Source: Jaenimonas drosophilae (Eukaryota > Euglenozoa > Kinetoplastea > Trypanosomatida > Trypanosomatidae). Taken from it: a DNA stretch of 13,666 nt. The stretch covers positions 1 through 13,666 of the forward strand of contig JASAON010001331.1 in assembly GCA_030849065.1 (NCBI GenBank), written 5' to 3'. Below the pieces are notes generated by a model. The model was not told the DNA's origin. It was given only the letters and a program-made list of their open reading frames with translations, and ran no database searches. Positions 9,601-13,666 of the stretch are shown here, in pieces (positions within the stretch are counted from its first letter, which is position 1; each line of letters opens with the position of its first letter). The position numbers and the translations under genes are program-made.

Positions 9601-12600
9601 CCCCAAGCCCGTGCGTGACCCACAGACACAAAAGATGAATACACCTTACTGGGAGCATGCCAAGATTGCCCTCCTCACGGGTGAGTTTCAGTCCATTTTG
9701 CTCGACGCCTACCCAAAGATCGCCGACAACGCCCCCGAATCGCAGATTGAGGAGGTGAAGAAGAAGATGACCCACAACAAATTCAGCGAGGAGAATGTAC
9801 GCAAGGCCTCACAGGCTTTGGTTGGTGTTCGCATCTACATCAAGGCCGTCGTGGAGTACTACAAGCAAAACAAGATCATCAAGCCCCTTCTTGCTCAGGC
9901 GGCAGCGGCACAGGCGGAGTACGACACCGCCATGACGGGCCTCAACAAGAAGAAGGAGGAGCTGCGCATCATCAGTGAAAAGCTGCAGGCGCTGCAAGAC
10001 AAGCTCGACCTCGTCAACGCCGACAAGCAAAAGCTGGAGGATAAGGTGAATGACACCGACACGAAACTCACGCGTGCCAAGAAGCTCATTGAGGGCCTGG
10101 GTGGAGAGAAGACGCGCTTTGGCAAGGAGGCGGTTCGTTTTGCCGAGGAGCTGACCTTCGTGGTGGGAAATGTGGTGGTCAGTGCCGGTGTGGTGGCCTA
10201 CATGGGGCCCTTCCTGCACAAGTACCGCCTCAAGGCCGTCTCAACCTGGGTGGATATGTGCAAGGCCAACAACATCCTCGTCTCAGACAACTTTTCTCTC
10301 GAGCGTTTCTGCGGGAATCCAATTGATATTCAGGAATGGAAGCTTCAGCAGCTGCCCTCGGATAGCTTCTCCGTAAACAACGCCGTCATTATGAAGAACA
10401 GCAGCCGCTGGCCCCTCCTCGTTGACCCGCAGCAGCAGGCCAACAACTGGATTCGCAACCGTGAGCGCGAGAACAACCTTGTCGTGGCACGTCCGTCGGA
10501 GACGGACTACATTCGCACCATTCGCAACGCCATCTCCGATGGTCGGCCCTTGTTGCTCGAGAACCTGGACGAGACCCTCGACCCTATGCTGGAGAACCTC
10601 CTCCTCAAGCGCATCACCAAGGAAGGCACGATGTGGGTGATGAATCTCGGCGAGCCCGTCGAGTGGAATGACAACTTCCGCTTCTACATGACGACGAAGT
10701 TGCCACGTCCGCACTACCTCCCCGAGGTGAGTACGAAGGTAACCCTCATCAACTTCATGATTACTGAGCAAGGTTTGCAAGACCAGCTGCTCCAGCGTGT
10801 GATGATGACGGAGCGCAAGGACGTGGAGGAGAAGAAGCAGGCACTCACCCTCGAGGCGGCGGCGAATCAAGCCGGCTTGAAGTCCACGGAAGACCGCATT
10901 CTTGCCATTTTGTCGGCTGAGGGCAATATCCTGGAGAGTGAGGAGGCCATTGAGGAGCTCGATAGCTCCAAGGAGCAGAGCGATCGCATCGCCAAGCGTC
11001 AGGAAGAGATTGAGTCGATGGAGCGAATTAGTGATCGTACGCGTAGCCTCTTTGTGCCCGTGGCCCACCTCGGCGCCATTCTCTTCTTCTGCGTGACGGA
11101 GTTGGCCAACATCGACCCCATGTACCAAAACTCCCTCCAGGCATACCTCTCCATCTTCCAGGAGGCACTCCTCAACAGCGAGAAGTCCAGTGATGTGGAT
11201 GAGCGCATTGGCAACATCAACACCACCTTCAAGACCTCCCTCTATCAGCGCATCTGCCGCTCCCTCTTCGCCAGGGACCAGCTTCTCTTCTCCTTCATTA
11301 TGTCGTTGAAGATTTACCAGGTGGACCCCACCATCCTTCGTTGGCTCCTCATGGGCGGCTTCGAGGGCGAGCATGGCATGCCAGAGAACGGCCTTAAGTG
11401 GCTGCCGCAGCAGAGCTGGAAGATGCTCTTCCGCGCCAGCACACAGCTCCCCTGCATGAAGGGCTTGCTCGACTACGTGTTGGCCCATGAGGACTTCTTC
11501 CTGGACTACTACGAATCACCCAACCCGTCGGAGCTCACCCTGCCCGCCCCCAAGGACAGCCTCTCGAGTATCGAGAAGATGGTGTTCATCCGCTGCTTCC
11601 GTACAGACAAGATCATCCCTGCAGTGACCGACTACGTCCGCGAGACGCTCGGCCCCTTCTTCGTGGAGCCCCCGCTCTACGCCCTCGAGACGGTTGTGGA
11701 TGAGCTCGCCTACGACCCTTCCGTGCCCATCATCCTCGTCTTGTCACCCGGTGCCGACCCCAACGCCGAGCTGGACCGCGTGGCGGAGCAAAAGGGCATG
11801 AATGACAACCGCCTCTTCAAGCTCTCCCTCGGTCAGGGCCAGGATGTGCCCGCCAAGGAGCTCATCAGCGTTGGCACCCGCCAAGGTCATTGGGTGTTGC
11901 TGCAGAATTGCCATCTCTACGAGGACTTCATGCCATCCTTGTCGCGCATCATTGAGAACTACAGCGATGTGACGAGCAAGGAGGGTCTCCACCGCGACTA
12001 CCGTCTGTGGCTGACCTCCCTCCCGAGTGAGATCTTCCCCATTGTCATTCTCCAGAACGGCGTGAAGCTGGTGCAGGAGCCACCCAAGGGCCTCAAGAGT
12101 AATCTGCTTCAGTCCTACCTCTCCGATCCGGTGGCTGACGAGGAGTTCTTCACCTCCTCCAACAAGCCAGAGATTTGGCGCAAGATGTTGTTTGGGCTGT
12201 GCTTCTTCCACGCCGTGGTGCAGGAGCGTCGTCAGTACGGGCCCCTCGGATGGAATCGTCCCTACGAGTTCAACGACACCGACCGCCGTATTAGTATTCG
12301 CCAGCTAAACATGTTCATCAACGAGAATGACGCCGTTCCCTACGACGCCTTGCTTTACCTGGTAGGCCAGTGCAACTACGGTGGCCGTGTAACCGATGAT
12401 TGGGATCGTCGCTGCCTCATGGCCACCTTGGAGGTGTACTTCACCGCCCTCATTCTCGAGGACGACTACGTCTTCTGCAACGACGCACCCGAGTACTTTG
12501 CCCCACCTTTTGGTGAGTACTCCACCTACGTGGATTACGTGCAGGCCTTCCCGCTGCAGCAGCCTCCCTCCATCTTTGGTCTGCATGAGAACGCCGACAT

Positions 12601-13537
12601 CACCAAGGACGAGCGCGATGCCCGATTCCTTCTGTCAGCCACCCTCTCCACGCAGCCGCGTGACTCGGCGGGGCCGTCCTCCGCCAAGATGGATCCCAAG
12701 ACGATTGTGAAGCAGCTCGCCGGGGAGGTGTTTAGTGGTCTTCCACCGCTCTTTGACGTGGAAGAGATCCAAAAGAAGTACCCCATCACCTACTCCCAAT
12801 CCATGAATACGGTACTCCTGCAGGAGGCGATTCGGTACAACCGTCTGCTGGACATTGTGCGTCGCTCGCTCGTGGATGTGCAGGATGCAATTAGTGGCAA
12901 GGTGGTGATGAGTGCCGAGCTCGAGCAAGTCTTCAACCACATTTACGACGGAAAGGTTCCGGAGATGTGGAAGAAGCGCTCGTACCCGTCGTTGAAGCCT
13001 TTTGGCTCCTACATCAACGATTTGGTGGCGCGTCTTCAGTTCCTCACCAAGTGGTGCGACGAAGGTCCACCACCCATGTTCTGGCTCAGTGGCTTCTTCT
13101 TCACGCAGTCATTCCTGACGGGTGTGATGCAGAACTTTGCCCGAAAATACCAAATTGAGATTGACAAGCTTGTCTGGGAATTCTCCGTCATGACGGAGGA
13201 ACAATTTAGTACAGCACCCGAGAACGGTTGCTACATCTACGGCCTCTTCCTTGAAGGAGCCGGATGGGAAGATGGTGTGCTCAGCGAGAGCAAGCCAAAG
13301 GAACTCTTCGTTCCATTTCCTGTGATGCGACTCGTCCCGTCCAAACCAGAGGACATTGAGGAGAGTCCCATCTACGAGTGCCCATGTTACAAAACAACAG
13401 ATCGTCGTGGTGTTCTTTCCACGACCGGCCACTCCACCAACTTCATCCTGACGATGAATTTGCCACGTAGTACCTCGCACTCCGAAAACCATTGGGTTCT
13501 TCGTGGTACAGCTTTGTTTACACAGTTAGAGTTTTAG
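626..13537 (+). CDS. Axonemal inner-arm dynein heavy chain, DNAH3/7/12-like (complete, intronless)
   Basis: ATP-driven minus-end-directed microtubule motor of the flagellar inner arm; members of this class act as single heads. Start: ATG 626 is the first ATG after an in-frame TAG at 587-589; a longer reading from GTG 593 is not expected in a nuclear gene. The 4303 residues comprise: tail (1 to about 1160) with a low-complexity insert (569-657); linker with WAYLEPIF (1286-1293) and WPGQV (from 1477); AAA1 P-loop GPAGTGKT (1631-1638) and Walker B FDE (1682-1684); AAA2 GFSYGGKT (1912-1919); AAA3 GDTGTGKT (2266-2273); AAA4 GVGGSGRRS (2613-2621); stalk with microtubule-binding tip (2859-3165); AAA5 (WPLLVDP at 3262); AAA6 (LSPGADP at 3706); and C-terminal domain ending in LSTTGHSTNF (4264-4273). 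Length is close to human DNAH7 and DNAH3 (about 4000-4100), somewhat longer through its tail. No frameshift or internal stop. Class assignment is from remembered family motifs, not an alignment. Confidence 0.97.
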   Translation: MAPNRSPPTRRSQQPHRFAEVPAEDLKDKSAVEKKIITRGFMARHRMEENELPGVEALAKQKYEQSPRTESGARLNTSRRSEVKRQVPHVAPDQPLKTIKVPTSLIHMLARDDTLAEQASVSGMMDHDRLSPPQRSSRKMLDTISPAILAEDENKKIASLSAIGPSFIERVGTLYHPLANVRTPYQDGECAKSGAARLTNAASLKRPEPSARKTFYALQDFDSMDNDKHSPQEWVALGGPDGTPARSRYHDNVAQRTFWRPCRVVEYDEVKECFRICWDDDGKSSKWTQRLNIIFDDEDEHEWQARVRLADRYRTETEAAVRQQMYLESIPDDAVLPVDQGQMERILRLVGKEFPIPFLHVIQDHTDEAERTYYRGLKRAIHLYDFRDVAEKERLKDYQLPRIQPAPVPSLRGLCGTIKTNTPNFNIARTFLAENHFQSHALLYDTLHTIHVVWDDYKNRPLCLSDFTGVERLPMRLNVFADVQAKQGSNASEKLRGEWSSTVHSTIQNNLDPFFNFYEDNMARYKAGRMYRFVSLVNTSMSTVLRELMVTSLTNYASFIHAFHVVALEEDEEMEDLPQDLEERAYWAEREAAHNAKREREEQAKQAAEAQKSAKAAAAVKKPEKKDTKKQRRSKVMESAAEDDGAAAADPQSPTTDAPVPFVWRLGVHRNSIPLTKRVVDLTMNVNGLQPLFIIRLVERDHEVAYSPSLDEVHAMVSHVFDHCFEYSDKISAMGDQLFPLLEMPTEYLHALDVDEPVVVEARRLIVQTMDESMEAPLQLLEMYKEFEYILHTDVEAVVGAAEDEKLSLDDYDFLFERFTRDLSRIIERTPNLVKYELFAVDCHELKGSLMKKASHLMSALMELLARQMLQHCDAVIEEYESIFARITVPVDTPEELQELRLYLDTVPDREAKIQEVFTLLTNGNELLLKYRHLIPHDDFVKYWIAYEWPKKLQQAVEDRNFRCKEYRTIFMQNLRDNCDKLSYSIMQLAANIEDFSHMGDDARADEFYERAKEIEATIKRYQDDVVLYNSHEELFGLPPSQYPQLKEIKNHFEPYFMLWEVASLFNAETDRWVSTRVSALQPVEVDQKITDWGKKVALISKKIKESEPSDVVKRLRENIERWKPNIPLLYALRSNLQATHWRSIYQVCGVPREKQGFGPGGVDINDTRPLSDFLKLGMLEFIAQIESIATVAQKTYELETELMTMEAEWKKLLYEMEPYQDTYKLKANDLMQLALDEHILKTQAMLGKPIVRQAPALQARVSQWERQLDNIQTTMDEWFKCQNTWAYLEPIFSSADISRSLPKEKRMFVEVDEAWHLLMEHTRTIPQVLARCQDEGLLKTLVESNDTLEVVLRKLQQFLETKRMAFPRFYFISNEELLQILSDSKDPYLVQPYLCKCFEGIKRIKFADHHDIIGMESAEGEKVPFSKKVNPGDHGNQVELWLQAVENVMKESIRDQLQQAIGDYATRKRVEFIRAWPGQVVIAICSLFWTVEATKAMQDEGTVGLTTYHEKCISQLDDLIILVRDKNLAAVERCTLEALVVIEVHSKDIIGMLCERGVDSPTSFDWLSQLRYYWDEEVNHVHVCQINASLRYGYEYLGNTGRLVITPLTDRCYRTLIGALHLNYGGAPEGPAGTGKTETTKDLAKALGKYCVVYNCSDQISAKDMAKLFKGLTQAGAWGCFDEFNRIEIQVLSVIAQQVATIQDAIVAKRTEFIFEGCQIKLDPGCAIFVTMNPGYAGRAELPDNLKALFRPVAMMVPNYAMIGEIQLYSYGFLHGKVLSEKIVATYRLCSEQLSSQDHYDYGMRAVKAVLTAAGRLKRLYPDEDEMILMLRSIQDVNLPKFLSQDVELFRGIVSDLFPGVKLPEPDYEDMHHALISVCTKRNLQLTTYFEEKIRQTYEMICVRHGMMIVGFSYGGKTKALQCLSEGLGVMELEHKELRTRLVTINPKSVTMSQLYGKVEQSGEWTDGILSNRFRQVAQDTTPDRKWLVLDGPVDAVWIENMNTVLDDNKKLCLQNGDIIPMSKTMNLVFEVQDLAHASPATVSRCGMVYVEPQSLGWECLMASYYNDMPDFILDSDALTAAVMNMTSTFMHETLEFIRKRTKCVIPQGASTAVMSFIKLFSCFVNNFDDGEAAERAGDPDTHARSMLMRVEGWYLFSLMWSVGGCLFNKDRLAFSAFLHDLIAEKAGEYKMTIGIFEKTTSFYDMRLDSGAEVRFVNWLESVPEIQIPEGSEYQDIIVPTSETAKYSFLIKLMLENMQPSLLVGDTGTGKTIMMKELLKQLPKDGYSVNMIQFSAQTTASHLQKLIDSNCEKRRKGYYGPPINKKMIIFIDDTNLPQLEEYGAQPPIELLRQYLDHDGWYSHSKDGIEFRHLVDALLLCAMGPAGGGRNPITQRFTRHFNSFSVPSFDEFTLKKIFGKLTEWILSQGFPQSLRAQSANLVNATVELYELLVDNLKPSPEKSHYTFNLRDVSKVFQGIDMVNAARITDELKLSELWTHEVSRAFADRFIDDHDTNWFNVEAGKVSMRHFKVAPQIIENDPIIFSTVVSEEGNYERLVDKTDARQILENKLELYNIQSRVGELNLVVFNYVLEHVARISRVLRQPGGNLLLVGVGGSGRRSCTRLAAYVQECDYSSITVAKEYDHGDFLDDVRLLLLKTGQKGYSTAFVMTDTQITEESFLEDICSLLNTGEIPGLWDVKQDKEVYENAVASLRDIGRNLGRPDTAEALQSLFVERCRKHMHIVLCFSPLGSVLRERLRKFPSLVNCTTIDWFREWPEDGLRSVATRFLAQEDLTDAERDSIREMFVSFHQQIREMGKDYLAEARQHTYVTPTSYLDLLSTFARMLKDKRNELAALRQRYVNGLDQLKKTEDQVEVMQNELALMKPELAKKQIETDELIKEVERENKIAEEQKAIVAVDEAAANEQAAAAKKIKDASQEKVDEARPWVEAAEAAVRNLNPKELQEIKALKSPPETVKYVIEVLCTLLGGTYRPKPVRDPQTQKMNTPYWEHAKIALLTGEFQSILLDAYPKIADNAPESQIEEVKKKMTHNKFSEENVRKASQALVGVRIYIKAVVEYYKQNKIIKPLLAQAAAAQAEYDTAMTGLNKKKEELRIISEKLQALQDKLDLVNADKQKLEDKVNDTDTKLTRAKKLIEGLGGEKTRFGKEAVRFAEELTFVVGNVVVSAGVVAYMGPFLHKYRLKAVSTWVDMCKANNILVSDNFSLERFCGNPIDIQEWKLQQLPSDSFSVNNAVIMKNSSRWPLLVDPQQQANNWIRNRERENNLVVARPSETDYIRTIRNAISDGRPLLLENLDETLDPMLENLLLKRITKEGTMWVMNLGEPVEWNDNFRFYMTTKLPRPHYLPEVSTKVTLINFMITEQGLQDQLLQRVMMTERKDVEEKKQALTLEAAANQAGLKSTEDRILAILSAEGNILESEEAIEELDSSKEQSDRIAKRQEEIESMERISDRTRSLFVPVAHLGAILFFCVTELANIDPMYQNSLQAYLSIFQEALLNSEKSSDVDERIGNINTTFKTSLYQRICRSLFARDQLLFSFIMSLKIYQVDPTILRWLLMGGFEGEHGMPENGLKWLPQQSWKMLFRASTQLPCMKGLLDYVLAHEDFFLDYYESPNPSELTLPAPKDSLSSIEKMVFIRCFRTDKIIPAVTDYVRETLGPFFVEPPLYALETVVDELAYDPSVPIILVLSPGADPNAELDRVAEQKGMNDNRLFKLSLGQGQDVPAKELISVGTRQGHWVLLQNCHLYEDFMPSLSRIIENYSDVTSKEGLHRDYRLWLTSLPSEIFPIVILQNGVKLVQEPPKGLKSNLLQSYLSDPVADEEFFTSSNKPEIWRKMLFGLCFFHAVVQERRQYGPLGWNRPYEFNDTDRRISIRQLNMFINENDAVPYDALLYLVGQCNYGGRVTDDWDRRCLMATLEVYFTALILEDDYVFCNDAPEYFAPPFGEYSTYVDYVQAFPLQQPPSIFGLHENADITKDERDARFLLSATLSTQPRDSAGPSSAKMDPKTIVKQLAGEVFSGLPPLFDVEEIQKKYPITYSQSMNTVLLQEAIRYNRLLDIVRRSLVDVQDAISGKVVMSAELEQVFNHIYDGKVPEMWKKRSYPSLKPFGSYINDLVARLQFLTKWCDEGPPPMFWLSGFFFTQSFLTGVMQNFARKYQIEIDKLVWEFSVMTEEQFSTAPENGCYIYGLFLEGAGWEDGVLSESKPKELFVPFPVMRLVPSKPEDIEESPIYECPCYKTTDRRGVLSTTGHSTNFILTMNLPRSTSHSENHWVLRGTALFTQLEF
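1268..1622 (+). other. Dynein N-tail segment resembling the DNAH1 tail
   Basis: Residues about 215-333 hold a Y-x-LQDFD start, an acidic stretch, then PQEW (W234), then W-x-x-CRVVEYDE and a WTQRLNIIF strand, ending in YLESIPDD. The order and spacing recall the tail of DNAH1, where a similar F-D-acidic, P-x-EW, W-x-x-x-V-x-x-YDEE and LF strand series occurs. In inner-arm dyneins the tail carries the actin/p28 or actin/centrin light chains and anchors the motor to the A-tubule. Functional assignment of this segment is inference. Confidence 0.55.
2330..2596 (+). other. Low-complexity charged insert in the dynein tail
   Basis: Residues 569-657 form a block of about 89 residues unlike the flanking tail: an acidic run (EEDEEMED), a Glu/Ala/Lys/Arg helix with many Ala, a basic cluster (KKDTKKQRRSK) and an acidic, Ala-rich end (EDDGAAAADPQ). 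It interrupts conserved tail sequence: the helix ending in NYASFIHAF before it and the VPFVWRL strand after it. As I recall DNAH1, the equivalent place is a short loop. The DNA is rich in GCC and GAG repeats, and the frame stays open across it. Probably a disordered or single-helix spacer. Confidence 0.75.
5405..5839 (+). other. Dynein AAA1: principal ATPase site
   Basis: From GYEYLGNTGRLVITPL (residue 1594) this module carries Walker A GPAGTGKT (1631-1638, Lys1637), Walker B GCFDEF with the catalytic Glu1684, and the sensor segment TMNPGYAGR (Asn1734). All residues known to be needed for dynein ATP hydrolysis are present, so the motor should be active. Confidence 0.95.
6359..6382 (+). other. 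Dynein AAA2 P-loop GFSYGGKT
   Basis: Residues 1912-1919 fit G-x4-GKT but not the GPTGSGKS form seen in many dyneins. The DNAH3/7/12 class has similar G-x-x-F/L-GGKT loops, so this supports the class assignment. The associated Walker B region is WLVLDGPVDAVW (Asp1992). In dyneins AAA2 binds ATP structurally. Confidence 0.85.
7421..7630 (+). other. Dynein AAA3 nucleotide site
   Basis: Walker A GDTGTGKT (residues 2266-2273, Lys2272) is followed by the conserved RRKGYYGPP and Walker B IFIDDTN (Asp2333, Asp2334), then YGAQPPIELLRQ. The second Asp in place of Glu is usual for axonemal dynein AAA3. AAA3 gates the motor cycle in dyneins. Confidence 0.85.
8462..8641 (+). other. Dynein AAA4 site with Arg in place of the P-loop Lys
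   Basis: The loop is GVGGSGRRS (residues 2613-2621), with Arg2619 where other dyneins have Lys. DNAH3/7/12-type heavy chains commonly have GGSGRQS, so Arg is a class feature rather than damage. Walker B reads FVMTDTQI (Asp2672), followed by the conserved ESFLEDICSLLNTGEIP. Nucleotide binding here may be weak. Confidence 0.8.
9200..10120 (+). other. Dynein stalk: antiparallel coiled coil and microtubule-binding tip
   Basis: Residues 2859-3165. The outgoing helix (from RYVNGLDQL) is rich in Glu, Lys and Ala. The tip begins near LNPKELQEIKALKSPPETV (2958 onward) and extends to about ALVGVRIYIK (around 3066). The return helix runs from there to GLGGEKTRF (3157-3165), a near-invariant dynein ending of the stalk. 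Tip length of roughly 110 residues is normal. This is the part that grips the B-tubule of the adjacent doublet. Confidence 0.9.
12239..13534 (+). other. Dynein C-terminal region
   Basis: Residues 3872-4303 contain GPLGWNRPYEFNDTD, CNYGGRVTDDWDRR, YSQSMNTVLLQE, SYPSLKPFGSY, FWLSGFFFTQSFLTG (around 4152), GCYIYGLFLEGAGW, YKTTDRRG and LSTTGHSTNF, all in the order of family members. The end (RGTALFTQLEF) matches the usual hydrophobic finish, so the C-terminus is complete. YSQSMNTV, YPSLKP and RRGxLSTTGHSTNF favour the DNAH3/7/12 class. Confidence 0.92.
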
Positions 13538-13666
13538 TTTTTTACTACTTCAGATGTATCAATACGACATGGAGACCATCCATCAAGAGAGAGCGTATGT
13601 AAACATGCCAAGGGCTTTAAAACCAACAACTTTACCCACCCCATGCCACAACAACCACCAAAATGA
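13538..13666 (+). other. 3' flank of the dynein gene (start of 3' UTR or intergenic)
   Basis: The 129 bases after the stop are A- and C-rich, quite unlike the coding sequence. A T run and TACTACTTCAG (13538-13553) resemble a splice acceptor right after the stop. An ATG at 13554 begins a frame open for 37 codons to the window end, but its codons (TTA, AGA, AGG, AAA, GTA) are ones the neighbouring genes rarely use, so I do not call it a gene. The window ends in an ATG at 13663-13665 with AAA before it; it could be a start codon, but nothing downstream is visible to test that. No AATAAA signal is seen. Confidence 0.6.

Noticed and set aside
10283..11488. Open frame of 401 codons on the minus strand
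   Set aside because: Antisense shadow of the AAA5 region of the dynein; same codon-bias explanation, with His- and Val-rich composition typical of reversed coding sequence.
1..13666. Mobile elements, CRISPR arrays, tRNA or rRNA genes, viral genes
   Set aside because: No terminal repeats, transposase or polymerase motifs, spaced repeats or cloverleaf/rRNA sequences were recognised outside the dynein and the short partial gene.

Overview
The window is eukaryotic protist nuclear DNA, dominated by one complete, intronless gene. A single uninterrupted reading frame (626-13537, + strand, 4303 residues) encodes an axonemal inner-arm dynein heavy chain. Its motor (AAA1-AAA6, stalk and C-terminal domain) reads most like the animal DNAH3/DNAH7/DNAH12 class of single-headed inner-arm dyneins. 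Its N-terminal tail also carries a segment resembling the tail of DNAH1. The organism must therefore have, or descend from something with, a motile flagellum or cilium.

Layout: 2-202 is the 3' end of an unrecognised, highly charged protein on the same strand. 203-625 is a 423-base intergenic and 5'-leader region rich in CA, CAA and CAT simple repeats. It holds several pyrimidine-rich stretches followed by AG, a start-stop element (ATGTAG), a perfect 9-bp inverted repeat and a TATA-like hexamer. 626-13537 is the dynein gene. 13538-13666 is 3' flank, with no gene I can support.

Organism: two closely spaced genes on one strand, no introns across 12.9 kb, C- or G-ending codons, almost exclusive use of CGN for arginine, and pyrimidine tract plus AG signals before the start codon all fit a kinetoplastid (polycistronic transcription, spliced-leader trans-splicing). 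This is inference. A TATAAAA about 28 bases upstream of an initiator-like TCAGTG would instead fit a conventional promoter in another compact, intron-poor flagellate or oomycete-like protist. No spliced-leader gene or other decisive marker is present.

I see no evidence of a new multi-gene system, mobile element, CRISPR array or RNA gene. The dynein is intact and largely conventional. The points worth a second look are its tail insert, the state of its four nucleotide sites, and the structured, repeat-rich leader.
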